The translations under genes and the position numbers were made by a program. A DNA stretch of 64,000 nucleotides from Porodaedalea pini (lineage: Eukaryota; Basidiomycota; Agaricomycetes; Hymenochaetales; Hymenochaetaceae): contig NBAY01000110.1 of NCBI GenBank assembly GCA_002794775.1, positions 26,573 through 90,572 on the forward strand, in the 5' to 3' direction. The notes beneath the pieces are model-generated. The model did no database searches and had not been told where the DNA came from. It saw nothing but the letters and a program-made list of their open reading frames with translations. Numbering within the stretch: the first letter of the stretch is position 1; every line of letters starts with the position of its first letter. Positions 1-10,709 of the stretch are shown here, in pieces.

Positions 1-1155
1 AAACATGACCGTCGGTTCGAAGAGGCCCATGTTCGTGCGAAACGCTGCTTTCCATTCGTCACCCTCGCGGATCCGGATATTGTAGTACCCCCAGCGAAGG
101 TCAAGCTTAGTGATGTATTTCGCTTTCTTGACCTTGTCGACGAGTTCGTCAATGAGAGGGAGGGGATACTTGTTCTTGATCGTACCGTCATTGAGCTTAC
201 GGTAATCCTGGATGGGGCGTAGCGATTTGTCGGCCTTCTTAATGAAGAAGAAGGGCGACGCCATGGGCGATATCGATCGTCGAATGCGACCCGACTTCAG
301 GTTTTCATCAAGGAAGTCCTTGAGTGACTGCTGCTCAGTCGGCATGAGCGGGTAGATCTTACAGTCGCTCGGTTTGAAGTCGGGCTTCAAGTCGATGACA
401 TGGTCCCAGGGTCGGTGTTCCGGCAGTTTCTCGAAACCTTTTTCGCTGAAAACGTCGGCGTAGTCGTTGAGGTATGCGGGCCAGGACGTCTTGTCCATTC
501 GCATCTCACTCACCCTCCTCATTTGCTCCACCACCTTCTTCACCTCGCCTAGGTCCTCCACCGGCTCCCTCTCGATCGCACATTCTTCCGGACAGCGGGT
601 GAATTCGATCGAGCCCGTTTTCCAGTTGACCTCCGGATTGTGACGTCGAAGCCAGTCGTACCCCAGGAAGATGTTTGATGACGCTAGGGACGTTACTGCG
701 AGGACGATTTTCTCCCGATGACGGCCGATCATGAGTTCGACGTCAACGTACTCCTCGATCAATCCGGCCTCATTGTGCGTGCCATCGGCGTTCAGCACCG
801 CGAGGGGTCGAATGTAGCGTTTCGTTTCCAACCCGTACCTCTCGACGAACCTGACGTCGATGCAGGATCCCGTGCATCCCGAATCCACAAGGGCATGCGC
901 ATCTACCTCTCTCGCCTCACCAGCTATTTCATGCTCGACGGTCAGGAGAAGGTCCAGCTGGCGTCCGCCAGTTCCTCTCATGAACAGTTGTTCGTATTCT
1001 TCATTCTTGTTCACACCGGTGGAGACTTCGTAATCGGGAAAACCATCGACGTTGTTCGCATCTACGTATTGTACAAACGGTTGGTTATATTTTAGCGGAT
1101 CCGGATTCGAAGTCTCTTGTTCTTCTCGGTCAGTCGCCCCGATGGCTACGCCTGA
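1..1155 (-). CDS. Pol (aspartic protease and reverse transcriptase), partial
   Basis: The minus strand is open in one frame from about 1155 to base 1, so the frame is cut by the window edge and has no stop. It includes an aspartic protease motif [10 protein letters not shown] near 885-855. Nearer base 1 comes the Ty3/gypsy reverse transcriptase start, with the motifs [18 protein letters not shown], then [12 protein letters not shown], then [20 protein letters not shown] and KAAFRTNMG. The frame differs from Gag and overlaps its 3' end, as expected for frameshift-linked gag-pol. No internal stop was seen in the portion present. Confidence 0.9.
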
Positions 1156-2225
1156 CCATTCGCAAAACCCTGCGAGTCGACGACCTCTTCGTTATCGCCT
1201 TCTTCCTCCACATAGTCCTCCACCGTCGACCTCCGAGTGTCTACGACTTCCTCGAAGGCCGACTCCTTCATCGCTCCGAGCTCGTCGGCAAGGACACGAC
1301 GTTCGCCTGGCGCCATCAGTTCCAGCATGCGCTGGATGATCGGTTTCGCCTGTGGGCACTTGTCTTTAAAGTGGCCCAGCCCACCACAGATCCAGCACGC
1401 ACGTCGTCGTTGTGCCTCGTTCATCGAGACGTCCATCGGTTGACCAGCGCCTCCAAAGGTGACGCCGGTCGCATCGCGTCTGTCGACGTGTGGGGCCGCT
1501 ACCTGACGGCGAGCTGGGGGCGCTTGTTGTGGTAGGCGAGGAGGGGGAAGAAAGGCGCGTCCTCATTGGATAGCGCGAATCTGCTGTTCGCCGCGGTCTA
1601 TTTCAATCGCCTTGTTCTTCCAATCCTCGTATTTCGTTGGGACTGGTGTCGACCTTAGCACTCCACGGACCACCTCGATGTTCATCGCCCGCTTGAGGCG
1701 ATCGCAGATGACGCTGTCGTCTTTCAACTCGGCGCGCTTAATTATCACGTCGAACTTCTGGAAGAACTCGTCCGCGGTTAGGTCCTTCTGAACCTTATCT
1801 CGGAAATCCTTCAGCGCTTTCTCCTTGCGATTCGGGTCGTCGAACGAGGCGTCGAGTCGTTCCTGGAATCTTTCCCAGCTGTCGGTGAAGGTGACGATCC
1901 CTGACGTTGTCGACTCCTCGACGTAGTTTTGCGCCCACGTTGCCGCATTACCACCCTTCAGGTAGGAGAGAGCTACATAAATCTTACTCTCTGACGTAGG
2001 GTATCGACTTGGATTTGCGGATACAAAAAGGAGGACTTCACGTCTGAAGTCGAGGTAATCGTCGCCACCAGTGAATTCTCGTGGCCGGGCGACATCTATG
2101 TTGGGGGTCGGGGGGTTAGCGGCCGCGACCGGTGCTGGGGCGTTGTTCGCCTGATGGGCGAAGGCATTCGCAACGATGGCCGCGATCTGCGCCATTTGCT
2201 GTTGGCTGAAACCTTCTGCTGACAT
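1146..2225 (-). pseudogene. Gag of the gypsy element, interrupted by one TGA
   Basis: Capsid-like Gag. From ATG at 2225 the frame reads 220 codons (Gln/Ala-rich start, then a retrotransposon-gag domain with the sequence FTGGDDYLDFRREV near residue 52) to a TGA at 1565-1563. The same frame is then open again for about 138 codons and contains a CCHC zinc knuckle, CWICGGLGHFKDKC, near 1400-1360, ending at TAG 1148-1146. Because both halves share one frame, the TGA is best read as a single nonsense mutation; CGA (Arg) to TGA fits the local sequence. The zinc knuckle is normal for nucleic-acid binding by Gag. The 3' end overlaps the start of the pol frame. Confidence 0.85.
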
Positions 2226-2935
2226 CGCGGGTTCGGGTGCGGGTGTCGAAGGTTCTGGAGGAGTCGGCGGTGAGGGGTCTCTGTTGGTTTCGCGGTAAGG
2301 ACCTGGGGTCGGTGGTAGGTTGACCGTAGACGTTGACAGTGCAGGTGACGACGGAGCGGCTGGGGGCCACCTTGCTCTCCTCCCTCGTTCGTCTGATGAA
2401 TACCAGCTGCGCCGGATTTCACTCCACCAGATGTCGTGAGTGACGCCGCTATTATTGGTCGCGACGTAGCCTGGTCGGTCTGGATCCCAACGGGCTGAAG
2501 CAGGAAGGGCCCGTTGCTGTTCGTCGGTGAGATCTATCTTGACGTTGGCGGAGGGATAGGGATCGGTTGCGCGTTCGATCCGGGGTTACGCCAACGTTGA
2601 GCGGGTTCGTCAGCGAAGTTGATGACGAGGCGGTAGGATCCGAGTGAGATTACAAACGAGATTGTCGTCGAAGTTTGGACTCGTCTTGTTACCCACGTCC
2701 ACGTTAGGTGCGTGCTCCACCAGAGGCTAATTCATAGAGCCAGGGTCGGAAAATGTCGGTTGATATATTTACGTAATACACGAACGTCCGAAAACGTCCG
2801 GGCAGGGTTGAGGGTTGTCGTTTAGGGGGTTTACACGTCAAGTCCGTCGAGGGGAACGCTCCTCTAGACCGAGTGAAGGCGAGTCGACAGCGACGACTTA
2901 CGCTGGGGATGAGCCTGGGTGAGGTTCTGCTTTTA
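2226..2935. other. Leader between gypsy LTR and Gag
   Basis: About 710 bases between Gag and LTR. Short open frames at 2096-2422 on the minus strand are Pro/Arg-rich and overlap the Gag start; I do not regard them as genes. This is the normal position of a retrotransposon 5' untranslated and packaging region. Confidence 0.5.
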
Positions 2936-3347
2936 TGTTAGGCGGGAGTCCGGGAGACGACTCGGACTGGGCAGGCCTCGGCTGACTGTTGTCTGGGACG
3001 TGCTATACTCGAGCGTAGACTCGGGACACGCTTACTCAGGCTAGGTCGTCGCGGAGGTAAGAGGATTAATACAAGTCTAAACTAATACAAGGGGGACGAG
3101 TCTCACCTAGGTCGTCGCGGAGGTAAGAGGAAAAGCAGAACAAGGAGTTCATGCGATTCCTGAGACCTTATATAGTGACGACCGTGAGACTATATTACCT
3201 AACATTACATAACGAGTGGGAATGGAACGAATGAAGGTAGTGTGGGAATGATTGTGTAAGATGGGTAAATATAATGAAAAGGACGAATATAATAAAGGAA
3301 ATGGTAAAAGGGAAAATAAAGGAAAGGTGAAAGTTCAGGTTCTAACA
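2936..3347 (-). repeat. 5' LTR of the gypsy element
   Basis: The 412-base segment begins TGTTAGG and ends TAACA on the plus strand. It aligns in reverse complement with the solo LTR at 29589-30013, including the paired GTCGCGGAGGTAAGAGG motifs (2 copies about 60 bases apart). The flank outside the element (after 3347) could not be checked for a target duplication because the other LTR is not in the window. Confidence 0.85.
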
Positions 3348-3589
3348 AGAGTGCCTTGCCTGAAACCATCATGGAACGACCTGAGAGGAGGAGGAAGTAG
3401 AGTGTTGGCTTTCGTGTTTGCATGGCGGTGGCTTGGCTAACACGTGCTCACGTGCTCACAGGTGTTGGTAGTATGCACAGAAATTTGAGCGTAGCAGTCG
3501 AAGCACAAAGCGAATGGACAGGAAACTTGCAGGGAAGATGGCTTTTATGTGTCCGATAATTACACAAAAAGAATCATAATCTTAGTGGT

Positions 3590-4047
3590 CTTCTCGCCCA
3601 TGCTGCAAGACCTGTTGTGAGAAGAGGAAGGTGGAAAGAGCTCAAAGTGGAACACAAACCTTGCTGCTGCACCATGAATACTGCATGGATTGGCTTCAGA
3701 CTTGCAGGAGCTGTTGGTATAGTCATATACTTAATTTACAGTCATGGGAAAGAATTTTATAGGTAGATGTAGGGGAGCCATAATTTTTGAATCTCAGTGG
3801 AAATGTATGAGAGAACAGACTGGCTGCACTTGTTTGATCTCCACCCACCTACACAGTCAATGTATTGCTCCCTATTTTACATATTTCTGCTCCTGAGAAC
3901 CATGCCTATTTTTTGAGTACTTAATGAGCAGGTACTGCGCAGAATTTACAGAGAAAATCAACATTTATTCTATTTTTCGACGTTTTGGCTCAGACGTGGC
4001 TCATTTCATGTGAAATGCATGTGTCGCAGGACTTATGAAAATGGCTG
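3590..4047. mobile_element. Half copy (spacer plus one arm) of a palindromic TA-flanked MITE
   Basis: This stretch matches the right half of the full palindromic element at 45050-45898, down to the terminal GGACTTATGAAAATGGCTG followed by TA (4048-4049). The opposite arm is missing. The central spacer (about 3595-3640, GCAAGACCTGTTGTGAGAAG) is in the reverse orientation relative to the full copy. The end of this element overlaps the last codons of the gene on the minus strand (4001-5596). The stretch 3348-3589 holds nothing I can name. Confidence 0.8.
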
Positions 4048-5596
4048 TAACGGTACCCTGTAACTTTTCAACTTGTAGGATTGCCATCAGATATCTCTGT
4101 TTAGTGTCCTCAACCCTTTCGTCAGCTTCTCTGCTTGGCTTTTCTCGCTGAATATTACGAGCGGAGGTAAGAGCTTTCAAGGCCAAATGATGCTTGACTT
4201 CAGCAATACGAAGTTCTTCATTACGGTCCTGCTTCGACTCAACGTGATGAGTCTCACGCGGCTCGCTATCTACGGCATTAGAATCAGCTCCCTCATGATG
4301 CTGTTCAATGGCCATTATGGGAGAGGGTGGCTCAGAGTCCACATGAAGCCACTGTGGTTTGGGAGTACTCTTACCATCGCCAGGAGCCTAGAAATTCATT
4401 TAGAAACCAAAAAACAAGATTGGATTTAACACGTACATGGAGCTTGCTGTTACTGGCATCAACATCAACCTCAAGCTTACGCAAAGACACTTTTGCTCTT
4501 AGAACAGATTCGCGGGCCGCCTTGACTAGTTCCTCCTGCCTCGAATACTCACTAACAGCTGCTTCATGAACAAATCTCGCTGACTCGCGTTGTTCCTGGC
4601 TCAACACATCATCAAGAGGCACAGCAACTGTCACCTGAAGTTTGTCCAAATAGCCGTTTCGGTACTTGGTGAGCCAGAGAACTTCGGCCTCCAACGTATG
4701 CAAAACTTCTCGACTGTGTAGTCGATCAGACTCGATATTTTTGTGATGCCGGGTCTGAAACACTTCCTGTTTGTCTTGGACAGACTGCGATTCAATTCCT
4801 TTGGGTTCGTCTTCGGCAGAATGTAAAATCTTTTATAATTGAGCATTGGAAGATGAAGGTCAAATAATTAACTTACATTCTCTGTTGTATTACCATCTCT
4901 TTGCATCAACGTCTCTTCTACCTCCCCCTTCGACTCCCCTCTCCCTTTCTTCTTTCACCTGGTTCCCTTCTTCTTCGGCTTCTCAGTGCTAGACTCACCG
5001 TTCTGTGTGCCTAATAAGTGATGCAATTACTCTTCTAAGTAAATAGGCCCACCTTCTCCACGAGCGCTTTCTTCTTCAACTGTCACTCTTGCTTTGTAGG
5101 AGATGCTTGATGAGGCGCCTGTGTGACCTCAATATTTCCTTTCTCAGAGTGAGATAAGCGCCCAATAAATGATTGAAAGTACTTACCACCGAGCCTAGCA
5201 GACCGATGCATGCCAACAACCATGCTATTTGTGAAGGGCGGCTTTCAAAGAAGATGCTTAAGAGAGAAAATATGTTGAGATGAGATTTCACGCTTCTCGT
5301 CAAGGACATTAAATAGTATTGTAAGAACCGAGTGGCTTATCATGCAGAACTTCACCCTTCGGCCACGAAATCTTAACGAGCCGTGGCATTCGGGTCTCAA
5401 ATGTGGCCTCCATTCTTGACTTAAGACCTTCGCATAACTTGGCCGTCTCACTGTTTTTAAACACCGCATTGTAAAAAAAAACAATGTCAGAATTGGAAAA
5501 AAATAAAGTAAGTAGTAGGACAGGCATGCATACCGGTAACTTGCACACATGTGCAGGATCGAAGATCTCACGCACTTGTCGCCTGGAGTAGTACAT
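4001..5596 (-). pseudogene. Charged coiled-coil protein gene, decayed; 3' end inside a MITE
   Basis: I do not recognise the family. A plausible first exon starts at ATG 5596 (MYYSRRQVREIF), 73 bases after the Spt5-like stop and in the same orientation. Later exons encode Lys/Glu-rich and heptad-like sequence: about 4790-4431 (KNIESDRLHSREVLHTLEAE) and 4393-4001 (ELRIAEVKHHLALKALTSAR), joined by an intron with GTACGT donor near 4431. Exons about 5090-4880 carry KKK-rich sequence with an in-frame TGA at 4957-4955 between GTR and KKKGRG, consistent with a CGA to TGA change. The last 14 codons and the stop (4044-4001) lie within the MITE half copy, so the present C-terminus is transposon-derived. 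Exon joins upstream of 4880 are uncertain. Confidence 0.45.
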
Positions 5597-5668
5597 AGTA
5601 ATAAATTAGGTGCAAATTTATCATACAATGGTGGCTACGAGGTTCCTAATCTGATACGGCCGTCTAAG

Positions 5669-8658
5669 TTACTCTATTTTTTCCACCAGGGTCATGTTAG
5701 AGATGCTTTCATTCCATGATTTTTTTTCCGAGTCCATCACTACGACATTTGTCTTATCCTTTGAGAACTTCTTGATGGTAACGATCCTCCTGTGTAACTC
5801 AGGGTTGCCGTGAACAATGAGTGCTGGAGCACCTTTTTTGGGCTTTTGCACCCTGATGTCCTTCACGTATGTGTCGCGCAAACTCGAGTTCGTCATTTGT
5901 CGATGGTCCTTAAGCATAGCACGAAGGCGGCAAAGTCTGTGTACGTTGTCATTCTCGCATTGAAAATGGTCCACGACACTTCCGGGAACAGTCCAGTTAT
6001 CAAGCATCGATTGGCCTACGTGAAAGTGAATTTTGTACTCGGAGTACAGCGTTTGCACGTTGGGATGTATAAGCCACATGCCGGGTCCAGAAAAATCTAA
6101 CAGAAAATGAGTAAGATCTTAAACATGTTCGATCAACACGCACCAGTAAGGGGGGCGAGAGGCAGTGGCCAGGTCTGTGGCTCCTCGACAGGTGCCGGTA
6201 GCGGATCCTCAGTTCCAAAGTCGGCCGTGAAGCTCCTCAAATCTTCGAGGAGTGCTGGATCAGGAGGGGGAGTTGCCGCACGGGCTGTCGAAGTCGACGC
6301 ATGCCGACGAGTGCTGCCTTCGTTCAGGGATTTGAACTTGGTGGTCAAGCTTGCTCGTTGCTTCTTGGACAGCAGATGGTCGAGATCCAAGCAAAAGGCA
6401 TTGTCACCACTAAGTAGGATACATCAATAATCAGTTGATCTACTCCCTCCAAAAAAAAAAAAAAAAAGTACACTGCAACAAGATCTTTTAGGTCGATGAC
6501 TTGCTCCAGTGCGCTTCTTGATACATTAAAGGTACCGTCAATCGAAATAGTCACGGTCGGTTTAGTCGGGTTCGTGCTGAGTACGTAGCCGAACCGGCCC
6601 TTCCAGTCCTTGTTGTTAATAATGAAGACGCGAAGGTGCTGGTAATGATCACGGAATCGACGTAGTTCCTCGCTGGTTTGTGGATGGACAACACTTTTGC
6701 CATCCTCAGCCAATTGATAAATTTCTTTTTTGGCAGCCTCGACAAAGTCAGGCTGCAGTCAATCCATGCGTTCAGTGAACTATTCAAAACACGAATGAGA
6801 GAAATTTTGATCCTAAAGAAAACAAATACATACCTCATCCGAAACGACGAGGTTTTTCAACTCGTCTTCAGTCACGAAAACCAGGGTTGCAACCTCCTTG
6901 TTGATCGAGATTACCTGGGCCTTTCATCCGACATGCTGACCACTCGATATGATGCACCAATGACTTTGGAGGAGTTGTGCGATGTGTTTCTCGACTCCAG
7001 AATGAGTCATGTCAGTGTATACAGTTTGGACCCATTTTGCTCTGACGGTAATCTAAAAAAATCTTCAGTAAGTAGATCTTGAAATGAGGAAACACGCACC
7101 GTAGAATACAAGACTGTAATGAATGTAACTTCTTTTTCATCCTCTGAGACAGTCTGTACCATTCCACTTTCGCCGGCGAACAGACCAACAACAACACGGA
7201 CATTCATGCCTGGTTCTAGTACTCTACGAATGTCCAATACAGCATATTCTATCGTAGTATACTGTACACGGCTGGAGTTGTCTACTACATTAACTACAGG
7301 AACATAGTCCGTCGAGAGAGAACCAATTGTCCTTTTTTCCACCACTTCCCTTTCCTTGCCCTTTTCCTTCACCTTTTTCCTCTCCTCAACCGTGGTATAG
7401 TCCATTACTGAGTGTCTGTTGTTTGTGACATCACCTGAGACACCGCCTAAAATGTCCCCAGAGGTATCTATCGTATGCGTCGACGAAACGGCATATCTCG
7501 AGATGTTGCCTACAGTCCTGATCAAACCAGTTGACAGGCTGCAGATTTTATTGCCACTTTGAAGGAAAGGTTCGCCTTGATCCAAGTCTCCGAAAGATGC
7601 CTCCGTATGAGTGAAAAGTCCAATATCCTGTAAATAAATTGATGCCTTTCTAATGTAGTGTACGCTAGGACATGTCAGCTCAAGCAGTCCGTTTTTGTAC
7701 TTACGACGCCAGAAAGTATATGTTGTCGAGTCGAGTTTCTTCACTTTTTCACCCCTGAAATTTTCAGGGGAGAAAAGCGCGGGCTCCAGACGAGCAGACG
7801 AGTTCTTGTCGGTTGCAAGTCGAGGCACGACTGCCACTACGATACGGTCATCTTGAGTCCTCGACTCTCTGACGCGGCCCGTATCACCCTTGTACAGACC
7901 GCGCTGGATGATGATCCATTTGCCGACTTCAAATCTCTCGAGGGATACACCTTCGTTGCACATTCTGAGCACCTTGGTGGTTTTGTCCTTGTCCCATATA
8001 CAAACAACCGTTGACAAATTTCGATGCGCCAGCCAAGATTTTGCGTAGTTTACCTCGCCGAGTGTCGGCGCGATCGCATAGATTCGACCAGGAAACGCTG
8101 GCAGAGAGAAAGCGCAAGGTTGTTCAGGAGGGCACAGAAGTCCTTGTTGAACCCATGAAGCCTCGGTTTCACGAAGAAAGTCGTCTAATAGTTTTGCTTC
8201 TCTGAGTTCATGGCCGAGCTAAGAATACATAAGCGGAGTATGATACTTTGTCGAATGGATTCACTCACTCGGACGCGTATCATGTATAGGTTACTGTCCG
8301 TACCACCTATTGTCATCAACATACGATCCGTATGTCTTTCCAGATGTCCAGAGTCCGAGGTCTCCTCGTACAATTTGAGCTGCTCTTTAATTCCTCGAAG
8401 TATGGTCTGAACGTCATCCTGCTCGGCAATATCATATAGAGAGGGCCGCTGACACATTCCTGTGCTCGATGTTCCTTCGCCGAGGTCGTCAATAAAATCG
8501 GCCTCTGTAAGTAACAATTGTCAGTTATACACCTTCGCACAGCTAAGAATCACAGTACCTTCCTCCAAGAATGCTTCATCATTCTCGTCCTCATCGAAAT
8601 CTTGCACCTCCAGGTCTAGATATCGCACTACATCTCCATCTTGCAGTCGTTTCGGCAT
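5669..8658 (-). pseudogene. Spt5-like NGN/multi-KOW protein gene with one in-frame TGA
   Basis: Related to the transcription elongation factor Spt5. ATG at 8658 opens exon 1 (8658-8559, acidic DEDENDEAFLEEG); exon 2 is 8504-8269; exon 3 starts at 8218, all with GT-AG borders and matching phase. An NGN-like segment (GRIYAIAPTLGEVNYAKSWL) is followed by KOW motifs: KWIIIQRGLYKGDTGRVRE, then MNVRVVVGLFAGESGMVQ, then SSGQHVG, then WKGRFGYVLSTNPTKPTVT, and a last one near HGNPELHRRIVTIKKF. The stop is at 5669-5671. In the third KOW, TGA at 6926-6924 sits where Arg would fit (GQHVG-stop-KAQVISI); no good intron removes it. Otherwise the structure is coherent, about 850 codons. Agaricomycetes carry expanded Spt5-like families that are distinct from the essential Spt5. 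Function here is inferred only; a 43-base intron over the TGA is a weak alternative. Confidence 0.75.
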
Positions 8659-10709
8659 TCTACAACTCACTTTAGTTCAATTTACTGCGTACACGAACTC
8701 CTCTCCTCACCTTGGGAGCAGGTGGTCTTTTCGACTGATTTATCAATTGATTTTTTTTCGCTTCCTTTTTTTTCCTTTTGGCATGCTCAGAACTACAATC
8801 TAAGGACAGTCTACTAGAAAAATATACAAGTTTTTTTTCTAAAGTAGTTACTTGCTTATAATAGAGAGAGTACGACTACGAAGAGGTATAGGACCACGAA
8901 ACAGACCGGGAATGAGAAGGGCTCACCTTACTTATTGAAAGCGGCGTTCACTGGAGAGAGGAACGCGCTTCACGGCGTTGGAATGTGAGCCTGAGCGAGT
9001 GATAGCAGTTGAGTGAAGAGCGTGCGTGGAGAATTGAAAGACTGACCTTACCAGTGGACTGCTGCATGCCAATGGGGAGGCTGATGGCGCAGCTGATGTC
9101 GTTGATAACGTACCGATGTATGTCCTGGGACCTCAGCTGGGAGCAAGGAAGGCGGCTGGGATAACGGAGGAGATGGTGACGGAGATCATGCGCGCTGTAC
9201 CGGGTGAGCTAGAGGTCAGTGTGCTCGCTGCGTGTGACGGCAAGCAAGCGGTGATGGGGGTAAGAAGGAAAGGCTGAAAGGTGTTCTAAAAATAAATGCA
9301 TTGCTAATGTACAGTGATTAGCGCATGTGAACGAAATGCCTGGAGTTGCAGAATACCTAAATGAGGAAGCTTAGTGCCACTCGCCTGATCGCTGCATATC
9401 TAACTCCGCTGCCGCTTTCGGTACACCTTCCTAACTCTCTTCTGACCACCATGTCCTCTGCAGTCCGCCGTACGCACCGACGTCCCGCCTCCAATCTTCG
9501 AGCTGCCTCATCTATGCCTATGCGACAACTTACACGATGGACAGAAATTCCGCGAAAGAGCATGCTCAAACAGGTTTGTAATGAGTTTGGCATCAGTCTC
9601 CTTCGCCATATAGCAGAGCTGATTTCCACCTGCTCAATTGTGATCTCGAGTTGCATGCCATTGTCGCTGACTTGGCTGAAAATTTTTATCCTTGTAAGTG
9701 GATGCGCTGGTTTGACCTCAGAGACACTCACAGTTACGATCGGGCTCGCACCTCTCATGGCCATGCCAAGAACGCCGAATATGACTCTCGTGGGCATCTG
9801 TCCCACGCCTCCATCTACGTCCATAGCAAAGACACCCTCCTCGCTCTGTCAAAAATTTGCTTGTGACAAGGGCCATCCTCAAGCCACATCCACAGCATCT
9901 TCACCTCGCTCTCAGATGCCTGCCCCTGCCGCTCTTGAAGCTACATTCACGATGTAGTTACCTTGCTCTCGGCCATCAACTGTACTGCTCCTCAAGCTCA
10001 GATGCACCGCATTTGAGTTTTGGGAGGTGCAATTGGTGTCAGAATTGTGAGCGAGCAAAGGGTCAGTGCTCCTCTTCCGTCCATTTATGCATTTCGTCCT
10101 CCAGACATTACCATCTCAACTCACCGGTGCCATCTTCATCGTAAGTCCCTCCGTTGCTGCCGCATCCCTGTCAAATTCTTGACATTCTGAGCCTCCATCT
10201 TCACGCTGCACGTCTCTGACCACGCTTCTTTCTATAGCTTTCATCTCTTAACCCCCAACTACAGCCAGGCACGATCAGTTGAAGTTCATGGTTTCTCAGA
10301 GAAATGTGCTGAGGATGAAGATCGACATGGATCCTAATTATCTTGACCATGTAAAGTAGTTAGAGTATATACTGTACGATTATGGATGAAAGAGATGCAT
10401 GCCAGCTATGATTTGTTCGTTATGAAAGGATGCGGCTCGAAGCATGAGTGTGGCGAAAGGCAACTTCGAATGGAATGGAGAAACGTGAGAGAATAGAATT
10501 CACGCAGGTGCATTGTACTTGTAGGTTTTGCTCATTCGGTGGCTTAATGAAAATATGTGTCCAGAAGCGAGGCCACAAAACTTTTTGTTTAGCATGTGTG
10601 AGCCCTTTCATTTCTCTTGTCTTAGCGAAGGCCACTGAAGCATATTTTGGGTGGCACAGAATGCAATCGTGAAGTCTTGTCTTACCATCCCTCTCTCGTC
10701 TCACTAGGC
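8659..10709. other. Anonymous region between the Spt5-like gene and the KDZ element
   Basis: 8659-8940 is the likely divergent upstream region of the Spt5-like gene, with T-rich tracts. Around 9056-9250 the plus strand reads a protein-like stretch (YVLGPQLGARKAAGITEEMV) with no clear start or partner exons, perhaps a gene remnant. 9357-9960 is open on both strands, and 10010-10070 encodes CNWCQNCERAKGQC. None of these forms a gene model I would defend. Confidence 0.3.

Larger units (their letters stand above)
1..3347 (-). mobile_element. Ty3/gypsy LTR retrotransposon, 5' part
   Basis: Read on the minus strand the order is LTR (3347-2936), untranslated leader, Gag, then protease and reverse transcriptase running off the window edge at base 1. 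The LTR has TG...CA ends and matches, in inverse orientation, a solo LTR at 29589-30013, which fixes its limits. The 3' LTR, RNase H and integrase lie outside the window. Gag carries one in-frame TGA, so this copy is probably not autonomous. About 700 bases between the LTR and the Gag start hold no gene I can support. I did not find a clear TGG-type primer-binding site next to the LTR. Confidence 0.93.

Noticed and set aside
9357..9957. Overlapping long frames on both strands (155 codons minus, 198 codons plus)
   Set aside because: No domain, no splice logic and no preserved motif on either strand. The frames may be fragments of an unrecognised gene, but neither can be supported.
10017..10070. 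CNWCQNCERAKGQC as a possible zinc-cluster domain
   Set aside because: The cysteine pattern is suggestive, but there is no basic region, no start and no neighbouring exon in frame.
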